A stretch of 64,000 bases of DNA from Bacillus sp. EB106-08-02-XG196 (GTDB taxonomy: Bacteria; Bacillota; Bacilli; Bacillales; Cytobacillaceae), in contig NZ_JABWSY010000002.1 of NCBI RefSeq assembly GCF_013396335.1, positions 327,516 to 391,515 of the forward strand, read 5' to 3'. How positions within the stretch are numbered: the first letter of the stretch is position 1; each line of letters opens with the position of its first letter. The position numbers and the translations under genes were made by a program. Shown one piece after another: positions 47,240 to 60,352 of the stretch. The notes beneath the pieces were generated by a model that had not been told where the DNA came from, made no database searches, and worked only from the letters and a program-made list of their open reading frames with translations.

Positions 47240-49593
47240 TACTTAACTGCCTCCTCAATTATAACTGATTCCTCAATAACCTCGTCAAACCAACTTTTCA
47301 ATTGCTGAAAAGATGAAAATAATAAATCTCTTTCAAGTGCATATTGAGACTGTTTCGTTTGGTAGGTAATCGAGTCAGTTAGGTCACGCTTTTGTGATTG
47401 TTTATTCAAAGTAATAAATCCATTGTTTATTGTAACAAAATCTAGTTCAGAAAACACCTTTGACATAAAGGTTATCGTTTCTGTCGACCATCCCCGGTGC
47501 TTGGCAATTTCATCTCCATGCCGACCTAAATCAATCGGACCTTTCTTTAAAAGCAAAGCATAAAACCATTTAAAATGCTCTCTTGTTGGCAGCGTACTAA
47601 AGAAATCACTCGATTCTTTATGGAAATAGGCATAAATCCGAGCAGGCTGTTTTCCATTAAATAAGTGACAAAGTATGTCCTTTGATGGAGGAAGGTCAAC
47701 GAGAACCACATTGGCTTGATGAGAATCAAAGGCTTTCGCATCGGTTTCATTTTGAATCAGTATTGCCTCACTTGTTAGAGCTGAATCCATTTTATCAAGC
47801 TGTTCTTTGTTAAAAATAATAAATGTCCGCTTTTCCTTAGGGATGGTATTCACCAGCGAGTGAATCCGTTTGACCCCGCGATGATCGAATAATTGCCACG
47901 ATTCAACGGCAACATCGTGGATAAAAATTTGTGGTTTACGGATATTATTCCACTCATTGATGGCTAATTCACCAATAATCGAAATTTTTGAGGCTGGTGA
48001 AATATGGTCAGCCAGCTGGCCGAGCCCAAACCCAATCCCATCTAAGTTAGCACCATTATCATTTACCATTACCTTCAAATGATTTTGTTCAGAACCAATC
48101 TTTCTCATCGTGGATACTTGGACATTATTGATTAAAACCTTCGGCTTCGGGTTGTCCATTCCAAATGGAGCAAGAAGATTTAATTCATCTAATGAGGATA
48201 AGCTAATTTCTTCCACATTTATTTGATGATCGAGTAACGTAATTGGAACAAAATCTTCTTTTGTCAACTGCTCATCAGCCAAAAGATTTAATCTTTGACG
48301 AAGATTTGAAACATCTTCTAGCTTTAGCGTCATTCCAGCAGCCATAGGATGTCCGCCAAAATGTGGAAGAATATCACGGCATGTTGATAGATTTTTAAAT
48401 AAATCAAAACCTGCAATACTTCGAGCTGAACCCTTTGCCAAGCCTTTTTCAGGATCGAAACTAAGGACAATTGTCGGGCGGTAAAACTTTTCAACTAATC
48501 TAGAAGCTACGATGCCAATCACACCAGCATTCCAGCCTTCTTTACCAATTACAAGTACTGAATTCGAATCAATCGGATAGTTTCTTTCAACCTCTTCAAT
48601 CGCTTCAAGTGTAATCGAATTGACAATTGACTGCCTTGTCTTATTTAATTCGTCCATTTCTTGTGCTAGAGCTTCCGCTTCAAAAGGATCCTCTGTAAGC
48701 AAAAGGTTAACAGCCATGTCTGCATTTTCTAATCTGCCTACAGCATTAATTCTTGGCGCTAGCGTAAAGCCAATCGTTTCTTCATTAATGTTTTGTTGGT
48801 CTACACCTGCTACTTTTAAAATAGCTTTCAGACCTTTATTTTTTGTGATTTTAAGTTTTTCTAAACCTTTTTTGGCGATGAGACGATTTTCGTCTTTTAA
48901 TGAAACCAAATCAGCGATGGTACCAATAACAGCAATTTCGAGCAAATGCTCTGGAAGTTCCCCATATAGGGCATGAGCTAATTTAAAGGCCACACCTACC
49001 CCAGCAAGTTCGCGGAAAGGATAAATACTATCCGGAAGTTTAGGATGAATAATCGCCAATGCTTCCGGTAAAACGGGACCAGGCTCATGGTGATCCGTGA
49101 TAATTAAGTCGACAGCAAGTTCCTTCGCAATACCGGCTTCGTGTATAGCAGAAATACCTGTATCTACAGTAATAATTAACTTTATTCCAGATTCAGCTGC
49201 ACTCCTAAAGGCTGGTTCATTCGGACCATATCCTTCCGTAAAACGATTGGGAATATAAAATTGGACATTAGCCCCCAGATCCTTAAGCGTAAGCATTAAT
49301 ACAGTTGTACTGCTCACACCATCCGCATCGTAATCTCCAAATATTAATATAGGTTCTTGATTTTCTATTGCCTGCCGAATTCTGTTAACGGCTGTATCCA
49401 TGCCTTTTAATAGATAGGGGTCATGAAATTGCTCTTTTCCATATAAAAAATACCGTGCAGAATCAACGGTATTGATTCCGCGGTTGATTAGCAGCGACGC
49501 AACAAGTGGCGTAATTTTCAATTCGTTTTCGAGAGTTTTTACTAGTTGTTGATCAGATTTACGAACAATCCATCTAGTTTTTGACTTTAACAT
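47239..49593 (-). CDS. recJ: Single-strand-specific 5'-3' exonuclease RecJ
   Basis: 784 residues. DHH motifs ([30 protein letters not shown]-type [11 protein letters not shown]) and DHHA1 ([12 protein letters not shown]) are intact, followed by the long C-terminal domain typical of Bacillus RecJ. It resects DNA in recombination and mismatch repair. It is the first of recJ-apt, downstream of the secDF terminator. Confidence 0.96.
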   Translation of the reverse strand: MLKSKTRWIVRKSDQQLVKTLENELKITPLVASLLINRGINTVDSARYFLYGKEQFHDPYLLKGMDTAVNRIRQAIENQEPILIFGDYDADGVSSTTVLMLTLKDLGANVQFYIPNRFTEGYGPNEPAFRSAAESGIKLIITVDTGISAIHEAGIAKELAVDLIITDHHEPGPVLPEALAIIHPKLPDSIYPFRELAGVGVAFKLAHALYGELPEHLLEIAVIGTIADLVSLKDENRLIAKKGLEKLKITKNKGLKAILKVAGVDQQNINEETIGFTLAPRINAVGRLENADMAVNLLLTEDPFEAEALAQEMDELNKTRQSIVNSITLEAIEEVERNYPIDSNSVLVIGKEGWNAGVIGIVASRLVEKFYRPTIVLSFDPEKGLAKGSARSIAGFDLFKNLSTCRDILPHFGGHPMAAGMTLKLEDVSNLRQRLNLLADEQLTKEDFVPITLLDHQINVEEISLSSLDELNLLAPFGMDNPKPKVLINNVQVSTMRKIGSEQNHLKVMVNDNGANLDGIGFGLGQLADHISPASKISIIGELAINEWNNIRKPQIFIHDVAVESWQLFDHRGVKRIHSLVNTIPKEKRTFIIFNKEQLDKMDSALTSEAILIQNETDAKAFDSHQANVVLVDLPPSKDILCHLFNGKQPARIYAYFHKESSDFFSTLPTREHFKWFYALLLKKGPIDLGRHGDEIAKHRGWSTETITFMSKVFSELDFVTINNGFITLNKQSQKRDLTDSITYQTKQSQYALERDLLFSSFQQLKSWFDEVIEESVIIEEAVK

Positions 49594-49662
49594 GCGTTCA
49601 CCCCTCAGACTTATCTATTATACAGGAGTAAACATGTCCTTTCAATGTTAAATCTAGAATAG

Positions 49663-49689
49663 AAAAAACCGCAGAATGTCTGCGGTTTT
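49663..49689 (-). terminator. Terminator of secDF
   Basis: A perfect 10-bp stem, AAAACCGCAG/CTGCGGTTTT, with a 5-base loop and T6 on the minus strand. Confidence 0.88.
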
Positions 49690-49697
49690 AACATTTG

Positions 49698-51962
49698 TTA
49701 AACTTGTGGCTCATCAGAGTACTTTCGCTTTTCTTTTACCGTCTTGATGGTACCTTTCTTTTTCAGTTCTTTTGCTTTTAAAACAACCCAAAGATTAGTA
49801 GCAATAAAGACAGATGAGTATACACCGGAAATTAATCCGACAAACATCGCAATTGAGAAATTGCGGATCGATTCGCTTCCAAAGAATATGAGAGCGATAA
49901 TCGTTACCATGACAGTAAGAACGGTGTTAAAAGAACGTGTTAATGTTTGGCGTAAGCTTACATTTACAACCTCGGCTATATCCTCAAAGGTTTTAAGACG
50001 CTTTTTCTTTATCAAGTTCTCGCGCATACGGTCAAAGGTAACAATTGTATCATTGATTGAGTACCCGACAATGGTTAACACAGCAGCGATGAAGGTTAAG
50101 TCTACTTCCAGTCTAGTAATACTGAAAAACACAATCATAAAGAATGCATCATGCATCAAGGAAACAATCGCAGCAATGGCCATCGCCATTTCAAATCGAA
50201 TCGTTACATAAATAATGATCCCAATTGAGGCAATGATTAAAGCTATCACAGCATTTTTAGCTATTTCCTTCCCAACTGTCGGTGAAACGGTACTAACATT
50301 TGGCTCTGCACCAAATTCCTTATTAAATTCTTCTTTTAACGATGCAATTTCGTCTTTCGATAACACACCTTTAAGTCTAGCCGAAGCAATTTCTTTATTC
50401 TCACCAGAAATAAGGATGTCATCTGTTTTAATATTCATGTCTTCAAGAGCATCCTCTACCTGTTGAGTTGTCAAAGGCTTTTCTGACAATACTTCTATCC
50501 GTGTACCACTAGAAAAATCAATAGATAGATTCAAACGGAATACTAGAAGAATAATCAACCCTATTCCTAATAGAGCACCCGAGACCATGAAGAACAGTTT
50601 TCTAACCTTTACGAAATCAAATCTGTCCCATCTAGTTGGCAAATCTAATGTGTCATAGTTCTCGGCAATATCCTTTATATCTGATTGCTTGACACCAAAC
50701 CAGCCTGGCTTTTTATTAAGGAATCCACTGTTTACCCACATACCTAAGAAGATACGAGAACCAAATACAGCGGTAACAAAACTCATTAAAATACTGACAA
50801 TTAATGTTGTTGCAAACCCTTTAACGGAGCTTGTCCCATAAAAGAATAGCACGGCAGCCGTTAGGATCGTGGTTAAGTTAGCGTCAATAATCGAAGAAAA
50901 TGAACTTTTGCTTCCAGCTTGGAAAGCAGATTTTATTGATTTGCCTACCTTAATTTCTTCCCTGATTCGTTCGTAGGTGATGATATTGGCGTCAACTGCC
51001 ATACCAACCCCTAGTATAAGTGCAGCGATACCTGGTAGGGTTAGTACTGCATTCATCCAGTCAAACACTAATAAAACAAGATAGATGTAGATTGACAATG
51101 TCACTGTAGCAATGAATCCTGGGAAACGATAGTAAACTAACATAAATAAATAGACAAGTGCAATACCAATTATACCTGCAAGGACTGTTTCATTTAATGC
51201 CTGCTCACCAAATTTAGCTCCAACAGATGTTGAATATACTTCTTTAAGCTTTACAGGCAGTGCTCCAGCATTCAAAAGTGAAGCCAGCTCTTGTGCTTCC
51301 TCTGCTGTAAAGCTGCCTACGATTGAAACTGTATTTTGATTGAAAATTTCTCTTACGGTTGGAGCGGATAAGAATTTAGGATCTTCTTTTGTGATTTCTG
51401 TTTTGAATGAATCTTTTCCTTCTTCAAAATCAAGCCATATAACTAGATAATTATTCGGTGTCATTTTTACGATTTCTTCGGTAACTTTTTTGAATGTATC
51501 AGCACTCTTTAATTTCAATGAAACACTCGGTGCCCCGTTCTCATCAAAAGTCTGGCTCGCACCATTCTCCGCTAAATCTGCCCCGTCCATCATCACGCGG
51601 TCATTGGCGTCACGGAAAGTAAGATTCGCTTGAGTAGATAGAATCTCCCGCGCTTCATTTTGATCGGTTACCCCAGCAAGCTGAACACGAATTCGATTTT
51701 CACCTTCAATTTGGATATTTGGCTCACTTACACCAAGAACATTTATCCGCTTATCCAGTGCTTCTGCAGTACTAGCCATAATTTCTTTGTTAATTTCCTG
51801 ACCTTTTTTGGCAGGTTCTACCTCATACAAGACTTCAAATCCACCTTGCAGGTCCAAACCAAGTTTAATGTCTTTTAATATACCTGTGGAGGTAACCCCC
51901 ATTGTGCTTCCTATTAGTATAACAACTAGCAGGAAAGCGATAATTCTACTGCGCTTAACCAT
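49698..51962 (-). CDS. secDF: Fused protein translocase subunit SecDF
   Basis: 754 residues from the ATG at 51962, with GGAGG 11 bases upstream and MVKRSRIIAFLL opening the first helix. SecD-type first half (LGLDLQGGFEVLYEV; VGMAVDANIITYERIREE) and SecF-type second half (DFSSGTRIEV; GYSINDTIVTFDRMREN) are fused, with 12 membrane helices in total, as in B. subtilis. The D residues of proton motion are in AVDANI and SINDTI. It drives late steps of Sec export. Confidence 0.95.
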   Translation of the reverse strand: MVKRSRIIAFLLVVILIGSTMGVTSTGILKDIKLGLDLQGGFEVLYEVEPAKKGQEINKEIMASTAEALDKRINVLGVSEPNIQIEGENRIRVQLAGVTDQNEAREILSTQANLTFRDANDRVMMDGADLAENGASQTFDENGAPSVSLKLKSADTFKKVTEEIVKMTPNNYLVIWLDFEEGKDSFKTEITKEDPKFLSAPTVREIFNQNTVSIVGSFTAEEAQELASLLNAGALPVKLKEVYSTSVGAKFGEQALNETVLAGIIGIALVYLFMLVYYRFPGFIATVTLSIYIYLVLLVFDWMNAVLTLPGIAALILGVGMAVDANIITYERIREEIKVGKSIKSAFQAGSKSSFSSIIDANLTTILTAAVLFFYGTSSVKGFATTLIVSILMSFVTAVFGSRIFLGMWVNSGFLNKKPGWFGVKQSDIKDIAENYDTLDLPTRWDRFDFVKVRKLFFMVSGALLGIGLIILLVFRLNLSIDFSSGTRIEVLSEKPLTTQQVEDALEDMNIKTDDILISGENKEIASARLKGVLSKDEIASLKEEFNKEFGAEPNVSTVSPTVGKEIAKNAVIALIIASIGIIIYVTIRFEMAMAIAAIVSLMHDAFFMIVFFSITRLEVDLTFIAAVLTIVGYSINDTIVTFDRMRENLIKKKRLKTFEDIAEVVNVSLRQTLTRSFNTVLTVMVTIIALIFFGSESIRNFSIAMFVGLISGVYSSVFIATNLWVVLKAKELKKKGTIKTVKEKRKYSDEPQV

Positions 51963-52114
51963 TATGTAATGTTCCTCCTTAGGGCCTAAATCCATAGCAC
52001 TGCCAGTCACAGCCTTTTGTAAAAATAATAAAAAATCATTGCTTTCATTATGAAATAGTTTATAATTACTGTCAATTTATTCTAGATAAGTCCATTAAAA
52101 AATTAGGTTGTGTT

Positions 52115-52411
52115 TTATTTTAATAATTCCTTCATTTCATTTTCATCTTCTAGATTAAAATCATGGTTTTTATACGTTTCAATAGTCGTAAAGCTGATGT
52201 AATCACTTACCTTAACCGAAAGGATATCATCAATAATTTCATAAATTCTTATTTCCTCGTTAACCTTCTTCCATTTCTTTTTTGTTAGAAAATCCCAAAG
52301 TCCACTTTTTGAAACTTCTTTGTAACCCAGGAGGCGAAATTCCTCCAGCTTGCTGATTAATGCTGGTTCAACCTGAGTCCGAAAATGATTGTAAGCGTGG
52401 TTTTTCTCCAA
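52115..52411 (-). CDS. comN: Post-transcriptional regulator ComN (YrzD)
   Basis: 98 residues with a TTG start behind GGGGGCAAC. ComN family features: FRTQVEPALISKLEEFRLLGY and the acidic C-terminus. In B. subtilis ComN controls the comE competence mRNA after transcription and binds DivIVA. It lies divergent from spoVB and downstream of nothing else on its strand, with secDF next. Confidence 0.85.
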   Translation of the reverse strand: MEKNHAYNHFRTQVEPALISKLEEFRLLGYKEVSKSGLWDFLTKKKWKKVNEEIRIYEIIDDILSVKVSDYISFTTIETYKNHDFNLEDENEMKELLK

Positions 52412-52548
52412 TGATGTTGCCCCCTTTGGACATTTAAGTCTCTATCTTTGTCTTTAAAATAAAAAACACCTTGTCATGCTTTGTCCACCCTTATGCATAT
52501 AGATTAATTGTATATGAATTCTTCTTTTTTGAGAAGGTGGGAAGTAGT

Positions 52549-54099
52549 ATGTCGAAGTTTTTAAAAGGGACCTTTATCCTATTAATAGCAGGATTAATTA
52601 CGAGAGTACTTGGATTTATTAACAGAATTGTCATAGCTCGAAGTATTGGTGAAGAAGGGGTCGGCCTCTATATGATGGCTTTTCCCACCTTTATCCTTGT
52701 TGTGACCTTAACACAAATGGGACTGCCTGTCGCCATTTCAAAAAATATTGCTGAAGCGGAAGCTAGAGGAGATCATAAAGAAATTAAAAAAATCCTCGTG
52801 GTTTCTCTGGCCATAACCATCTCGCTTTCGCTTATCTTTACTCCAGCTCTCATTTTGTTAGCACCTATTCTGTCTACCACTCTCTTTACGGACACAAGAA
52901 CGTTTTATCCTTTAATCGCGATTGCACCCGTTGTACCTGTTATCGCCATCTCCTCTGTTTTAAGAGGTTATTTCCAGGGTAGACAAAACATGCGCCCTTC
53001 CGCTATTTCGCAGATTTTAGAGCAGCTTGTGAGAATTACACTAATTGCCGTTATGACTAGAGCCTTTCTGCCCTACGGAATTGAATATGCTGCCGCCGCG
53101 GCCATGGTAGCTGCAATCATTGGTGAAGTGGCGTCATTGATCTATTTATTAACTGCCTTTAAATTAAAAAAACGATTTAAGCTAAGAAAGAATTTTTTCC
53201 AATTCGTCCATTCTGGAAAGAAAACCTTCAAAGAGCTAATGGAAATTGCCTTGCCTACCATGGGGAGCAGAATGATTGGTTCCGTCGCATGGTTTTTCGA
53301 ACCCATAGTTGTCGTTAATAGTTTAGCGATTGCAGGGGTTGCCACCATCGCCGCTACAAAACAATACGGTTCTTTAACTGGTTTTGCCATGCCATTATTA
53401 ATGCTGCCATCGTTTATAACTTATGCATTGGCAACATCTCTTGTCCCAGCCATTAGTGAAGCCAATTCACAAAATAATCATCAATTAATTGAACATCGGC
53501 TGCAGCAAGCATTACGATTTGCCTTTTTAAGCGGCGGTTTGTCCGTTATTGTCCTATATGTGCTGGCAGACCCATTGATGGAGCTCATGTACGGATCAAC
53601 AAAAGGCTCTTACTTTATTCGCATAATGGCACCATTCTTTTTATTTTATTATTATCAGGGTCCGCTTCAGGCAGTATTACAAGCACTGAACCTGGCTAGA
53701 GCAGCAATGATCAATAGTTTAATTGGGGCTGTTATCAAAACAGCTGTTATCTTCTTACTTGCTTCACAGCCTGCCTTCGGAATAACAGGAGTGGCATTGG
53801 GCATTATTGTGGGTTTCGTGTTAGTAACAATGCTTCATTTTGCCACTGTCCTAAAGAAAATTTCTTTTAGCTTTCACATTCGAGATTACCTAAAAGGAGC
53901 CATCATCATGGGCATCTCAGCTTGGATTGGCTATTGGTTATTTAATCACATTCTTCTTGGTGAGCATTTAGCAATAAGAGTATTGTCAGCGGCTTTTGGA
54001 ATGAGCTTCATCTATATTTTCCTATTAATATTCGCGGGCCTCATTAAAAAAGAAGAACTCAGAAGAATACCCATCATACGTAATTTAATTCCGATTTGA
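52549..54099 (+). CDS. spoVB: Stage V sporulation protein B (lipid II flippase-like MOP family)
   Basis: 516 residues from the ATG at 52549 (AGAAGGTGGG upstream; MSKFLKGTFILLIAGL is the family start). About 14 membrane helices of the MATE/MurJ-like polysaccharide transporter fold, including GEEGVGLYMMAFP. SpoVB is needed for spore cortex synthesis in the mother cell. It is a single gene with its own terminator. Confidence 0.94.
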   Translation: MSKFLKGTFILLIAGLITRVLGFINRIVIARSIGEEGVGLYMMAFPTFILVVTLTQMGLPVAISKNIAEAEARGDHKEIKKILVVSLAITISLSLIFTPALILLAPILSTTLFTDTRTFYPLIAIAPVVPVIAISSVLRGYFQGRQNMRPSAISQILEQLVRITLIAVMTRAFLPYGIEYAAAAAMVAAIIGEVASLIYLLTAFKLKKRFKLRKNFFQFVHSGKKTFKELMEIALPTMGSRMIGSVAWFFEPIVVVNSLAIAGVATIAATKQYGSLTGFAMPLLMLPSFITYALATSLVPAISEANSQNNHQLIEHRLQQALRFAFLSGGLSVIVLYVLADPLMELMYGSTKGSYFIRIMAPFFLFYYYQGPLQAVLQALNLARAAMINSLIGAVIKTAVIFLLASQPAFGITGVALGIIVGFVLVTMLHFATVLKKISFSFHIRDYLKGAIIMGISAWIGYWLFNHILLGEHLAIRVLSAAFGMSFIYIFLLIFAGLIKKEELRRIPIIRNLIPI

Positions 54100-54111
54100 T
54101 AGAGAATGGAA

Positions 54112-54134
54112 AAGACACGCAGATAGCGTGTCTT
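54112..54134. terminator. Bidirectional terminator between spoVB and yrbG
   Basis: A perfect 9-bp stem, AAGACACGC/GCGTGTCTT, with an AGATA loop; short T-rich tracts on each strand. Confidence 0.8.
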
Positions 54135-54135
54135 C

Positions 54136-54798
54136 TTACTCCTCGTCCATAATATCCACAAAGAACTTGCCATTTTCAAAACTACAAAAGGATATTTTTC
54201 TAACATCTCGATATCCCATTTTCTTTAATTCCTGGCGAAGCCATAGATTGGTTTTATTAATGCGGATTAAATTTTCTTCTTCAATATTGCCATCAATGAT
54301 TAATGGAATGGTAATGTCCCCATCCCTAGGATTTCCGTCACTATTATTCATTCTTTCGATAACAGAGAGACTGCCAGAGGATTCCAAAATGGCAAACTCA
54401 ACGTCTGCGATACTCCTGATGTCCTTTTCCCTTAGCTGTGTTAGCAAATCATCAAAGTTGTAGCGTTGTTTCCTCATTGCCTCTTCATCAATTTTCCCAC
54501 GATTAATAATAATTGTTGGCTTCCCGTCGACAAGATCACGAAATCTTTTACTTTTTAAAGAAAGTGTTGCCAATACAATTTGTATAAGCATTAATAAAAC
54601 CATTGGAATCGAAGTATGAATCACTGATTTATTCGGATTATCAATTGCGACAATAGCTAACTCACCAATCATGATAAAAACGACTAGGTCGAGAATACTT
54701 AACTCCCCAATTTCCCTTTTACCCATTAAGCGAAAAATAACTAGGATAAGTATGTAAAAAAATATGGTTCGAAATATAATTGTTAAGTAATGGTCCAC
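54136..54798 (-). CDS. yrbG: DUF421/YetF-family membrane protein YrbG
   Basis: 220 residues with a GTG start behind AAGGGGCG. Three N-terminal membrane helices contain the family motif RLMGKREIGELSILDLVVFI, then a cytoplasmic domain with KPTIIINRGKID and the DLLTQLREKDI segment. Several YetF-family genes are spore-associated. It is convergent with spoVB. Function unknown. Confidence 0.88.
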   Translation of the reverse strand: MDHYLTIIFRTIFFYILILVIFRLMGKREIGELSILDLVVFIMIGELAIVAIDNPNKSVIHTSIPMVLLMLIQIVLATLSLKSKRFRDLVDGKPTIIINRGKIDEEAMRKQRYNFDDLLTQLREKDIRSIADVEFAILESSGSLSVIERMNNSDGNPRDGDITIPLIIDGNIEEENLIRINKTNLWLRQELKKMGYRDVRKISFCSFENGKFFVDIMDEE

Positions 54799-54971
54799 TA
54801 CATTCGCCCCTTTTTTGCATTCTCATATATTGTTAGCAATTTCAACTTAATCATTTAAGGAATAATTTCCCATCAACATAAAAACTGTAAAAATATTTAT
54901 TCTACTTTTTAATAAGGCGAATATGCTTGTACTAGGTAAGAATCTGTTTTCTTGATTCCAAGAAAGGTAAC

Positions 54972-55379
54972 ATGAAGGGGGAGAGTCAAATCGAATCAAA
55001 AAGCTTTGGTACAGCTATTTTGTACGGGTTAATATTTATCTTCTTATTTGTGCTTGTCAGCAGCCTCATTTTTTCATTAATTCTTAGATTTACATCAGTT
55101 CGGGAAATCTCACTTCAATACATTGTAACTGCAGTTTCCTTTATAGCACTATTCGGAGGAGGATTTCTCTCTGGCGGAAAGCGAAAGCAAAAAGGCTGGC
55201 TAATCGGAGGGGTAACAGGCTTAACTTACAGCATTATTGTCTTTTTGTTCCAATATTTAGGATTTGATCGCCTGTTTGATGTTGAACAGGTTATCTACCA
55301 TGTTTGCTATACATTAATTGCGATGATGGGTGGAATCCTTGGGGTAAATATAGCCACAAACAACTCGAGAACAGCATAG
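54972..55379 (+). CDS. yrzE: TIGR04086-family membrane protein YrzE
   Basis: 135 residues with four membrane helices; the family motifs FGTAILYGL and GGKRKQKGWLIGGVTGL are present. The start is uncertain: ATG at 54972 has only AAAGGT close by, whereas a strong GGGGGAG sits 6 bases before an ATC codon eight codons inside, where the family sequence begins. It is divergent from yrbG and convergent with yajC. Function unknown. Confidence 0.82.
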   Translation: MKGESQIESKSFGTAILYGLIFIFLFVLVSSLIFSLILRFTSVREISLQYIVTAVSFIALFGGGFLSGGKRKQKGWLIGGVTGLTYSIIVFLFQYLGFDRLFDVEQVIYHVCYTLIAMMGGILGVNIATNNSRTA

Positions 55380-55380
55380 A

Positions 55381-55417
55381 AAAAGGAAGCCAAGTTATTT
55401 TGGCTTCCTTTTTTTCT
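55381..55417. terminator. Bidirectional terminator between yrzE and yajC
   Basis: AAAAAGGAAGCCAA pairs with TTGGCTTCCTTTTT around a short loop, with T7 on the plus strand. Confidence 0.9.
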
Positions 55418-55420
55418 ATC

Positions 55421-55720
55421 TTACTTTTCTAAAGAAACATCTGCTGTTGCTGTAGTTTTTGCAGATTCCGTTACTTCACGAATCGCATTTCGGTCATATG
55501 TTAGACGGCTGCCGTCTCCACATTTAATCACGACTTTGCTTTCATCGATTGAATCAACAAAACCATGTAAACCGCCAATCGTGACAATCTTATCACCTTT
55601 TTTTAATTCGTTTTGCATTTGAGCAACTGCTTTAGTACGTTTTTGCTGTGGACGAATTAGTAGGAAATAAAATAATACAAACATTAATATTAATGGAATG
55701 ATTGAACCTAGTCCTTGCAT
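55421..55720 (-). CDS. yajC: Preprotein translocase subunit YajC (YrbF)
   Basis: 99 residues: one N-terminal helix (LGSIIPLILMFVLFYFLLIRP) then the KGDKIVTIGGLHGFV domain. It joins SecDF in the accessory translocase. It is last in ruvA-ruvB-queA-tgt-yajC, 30 bases after tgt. Confidence 0.94.
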   Translation of the reverse strand: MQGLGSIIPLILMFVLFYFLLIRPQQKRTKAVAQMQNELKKGDKIVTIGGLHGFVDSIDESKVVIKCGDGSRLTYDRNAIREVTESAKTTATADVSLEK

Positions 55721-55750
55721 GTTGTTTCCCTCCTTTCACTCTAGCATCTA

Positions 55751-57941
<2,191 letters not shown>

Positions 57942-57966
57942 AAAATACATCCCTACTTATCAAAAA

Positions 57967-58968
57967 TTACTGTTTTGGCGGCTCCATGCCGAAATGGCGA
58001 TAGACTAAATCTGTTACCATTCTTCCTCTTGGTGTTCTTTGTAAAAAGCCAATTTGCAGTAAATACGGTTCATAAACATCTTCAATCGTTTCAGATTCTT
58101 CACCTATAGATGCTGCGATCGTATCAAGGCCCACAGGTCCGCCCCTGAATCTTTCAATAATCCCTTTAAGGAGCTTATGGTCAATATGGTCAAGGCCGAG
58201 TTTGTCTACCTGCAAAAGCTCTAAAGACTTCCTAGCTAAGTCGATATCTATTTCACCATTTCCTTTTACCTGCGCAAAGTCTCTTACCCTGCGAAGTAAA
58301 CGGTTGGCTATCCTAGGGGTTCCCCTTGCTCTTCTGGCTATCTCGGCAGCAGACTGTTCGTCAATTGCCGTTTCAAATAAATCTGCTGTTCGTAAGACAA
58401 TATTTTTTAATTGGTCTTCCTTATAATACTCGAGTCTGCTCAAAACTCCAAATCGATCGCGAAGCGGTGCGGATAAAGAGCCTGCCCTCGTTGTAGCACC
58501 GACAAGCGTAAAAGGTGGAAGGTCCAGTCGAACTGAACGTGCACTTGGTCCTTTTCCAATGACAATATCCAGACAAAAATCCTCCATAGCCGGATATAGC
58601 ACCTCTTCAATCTGTCTTGGCAGGCGATGTATTTCATCAATAAACAATACATCACCTGGTTCAAGTGCAGTAAGAATCGCGGCTAAATCGCCAGGTCTTT
58701 CAATAGCAGGACCTGAGGTTGTCCGGATATTAACACCCATTTCATTAGCAATAATGACAGCAAGTGTCGTCTTTCCTAATCCAGGTGGCCCGTATAGCAG
58801 AACATGGTCCAATGTTTCCTTGCGGAGTCTTGCAGCCTCAATGAAAATCTCAAGACTTTTTTTCACTTGATCTTGACCAATGTATTGCTTTAACGTTTGC
58901 GGCCTGAGGCTTTGCTCTAAGGAGATTTCGCTCTGGTCTGCTTCACTAGAAATAATTCTCTCATCCAT
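57967..58968 (-). CDS. ruvB: Holliday junction branch-migration helicase RuvB
   Basis: 333 residues. AAA+ ATPase with Walker [10 protein letters not shown], Walker [10 protein letters not shown], sensor 1 GATTRAG and the arginine-rich [16 protein letters not shown], plus a C-terminal winged helix. It drives branch migration with RuvA, encoded 11 bases upstream. Confidence 0.97.
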   Translation of the reverse strand: MDERIISSEADQSEISLEQSLRPQTLKQYIGQDQVKKSLEIFIEAARLRKETLDHVLLYGPPGLGKTTLAVIIANEMGVNIRTTSGPAIERPGDLAAILTALEPGDVLFIDEIHRLPRQIEEVLYPAMEDFCLDIVIGKGPSARSVRLDLPPFTLVGATTRAGSLSAPLRDRFGVLSRLEYYKEDQLKNIVLRTADLFETAIDEQSAAEIARRARGTPRIANRLLRRVRDFAQVKGNGEIDIDLARKSLELLQVDKLGLDHIDHKLLKGIIERFRGGPVGLDTIAASIGEESETIEDVYEPYLLQIGFLQRTPRGRMVTDLVYRHFGMEPPKQ

Positions 58969-58979
58969 GAATAATCACC

Positions 58980-59588
58980 TTATTTTAAAAGCCGCTGCAG
59001 GGCTTTTTTAATATATTGGTCGGTTGACAGCTGTTCTTTTCTTAACTCTGGTGAGATCCTTTTCACTTCTTTGTCAGAATAGCCCAGTGCCTTCAAGGCA
59101 AGGACTGCCTCTTCAAAAGCAGTATTAGTTGATTGTTGTGTTGCGAATTTATCAGCATTAAATAAATTCGGAAAATAATCTGGAACAATATCCTGTAATT
59201 TCCCTTTTAAATCAAGGATCATTTGTCTTGCTGTTTTTTTGCCGACCCCTGGGAACTTCATCAGGAAGCTCTCATCTTCATTTTCAATTGCTGAAACGAC
59301 TTGCTGTACTTCACCGGAAGCCAAGATGGCCAGCGCACCTTTTGGGCCAATCCCAGAAACATTCAACAATTTCGTAAACAGCTTTTTTTCTTCTCTAGAT
59401 TCGAAACCATATAACGCCATTAGATCCTCACGAACGTAGTGATATGTATAGACAGTAACATTAGTATTCATTTTACCAGAATAAATAAACGGATTCGGCG
59501 TTGATATTTGGTAGCCTATCCCATTATTCTCAATCACAATATACTCAGGACCAACAAACTCAACGGTTCCTTTAATAAAATCGTACAA
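58980..59588 (-). CDS. ruvA: Holliday junction DNA-binding protein RuvA
   Basis: 202 residues from a TTG at 59588 with GGGAGAG upstream; the family begins (M)YDFIKGTV here, so the 15-codon extension is rejected. OB fold, two HhH motifs ([34 protein letters not shown]) and the C-terminal RuvB-binding domain. It is the first gene of the operon. bofC, upstream of ruvA in B. subtilis, is absent here. Confidence 0.95.
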   Translation of the reverse strand: MYDFIKGTVEFVGPEYIVIENNGIGYQISTPNPFIYSGKMNTNVTVYTYHYVREDLMALYGFESREEKKLFTKLLNVSGIGPKGALAILASGEVQQVVSAIENEDESFLMKFPGVGKKTARQMILDLKGKLQDIVPDYFPNLFNADKFATQQSTNTAFEEAVLALKALGYSDKEVKRISPELRKEQLSTDQYIKKALQRLLK

Positions 59589-59696
59589 TCGCTTTCTCTC
59601 CCTCAGCGTTTCATGTATTCTCCATTCTATCACATAAATTTAAAGGAATAGAAAAAGAAGTCTATGAAGGAAAGAATAAAAATATTCTGTAATTTA

Positions 59697-60341
59697 TTAC
59701 TCTACGAGTTGATTCTTTACCGCAAAAAGGGCCGCTTGAGTTCGATCTGCCAATTCAAGTTTGGATAAAAGATTTGAAACGTGAGTTTTCACGGTTTTCT
59801 CCGTTATAAACAGCGAGGCAGCAATTTCCTTATTACTTTTTCCTCTTGCAATTTCTTTGAGAACATCCAATTCTCTTTTCGTTAACTCAGAAATTAACTT
59901 GTTATCATCTTTCTTGTCTTTATTTGATAAATTGACCAGTAGATGAGACGTAGCTTTTGGATGAAGCTGATTTTCACCATCGATGATTTTTTTAATACAG
60001 AGTATCAACTCATCAGGTTCGATATCTTTCAACTGGTAGCCAGACGCACCTGCTTCTAACGCTGGGATGACATGATCCTGGTCAGAAAAACTTGTCAGCA
60101 TCATAATCTTTATTTCCGGCATTTCAGTTTTAATGATCTTTGTTGCTTGTATTCCATCCATCACCGGCATAACCAGATCCATGAGTATTAGGTCAGGATT
60201 TAATTTTCGGGCTAGTTCAACTGCTTCTTTACCATTGCCCGCTTCACCAATAATTTCAATATCTCGTTGAGTTTTTAGAAAAAATGCCAACCCTCGTCTT
60301 ACCACATGATGGTCATCTGCGATTAATATACGAATCCCCAT
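59697..60341 (-). CDS. NarL/LuxR-family response regulator
   Basis: 214 residues. Receiver domain with acidic pair D9-D10, phospho-acceptor D55 (LILMDLVMPVMDG) and K near 104, then a LuxR helix-turn-helix (LTKRELDVLKEIARGKSNKEIA, ITEKTVKTHVSNLLSKL). It is 11 bases after the kinase gene, forming a two-component pair. Targets are unknown. Confidence 0.92.
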   Translation of the reverse strand: MGIRILIADDHHVVRRGLAFFLKTQRDIEIIGEAGNGKEAVELARKLNPDLILMDLVMPVMDGIQATKIIKTEMPEIKIMMLTSFSDQDHVIPALEAGASGYQLKDIEPDELILCIKKIIDGENQLHPKATSHLLVNLSNKDKKDDNKLISELTKRELDVLKEIARGKSNKEIAASLFITEKTVKTHVSNLLSKLELADRTQAALFAVKNQLVE

Positions 60342-60352
60342 TGTTACTCCCC

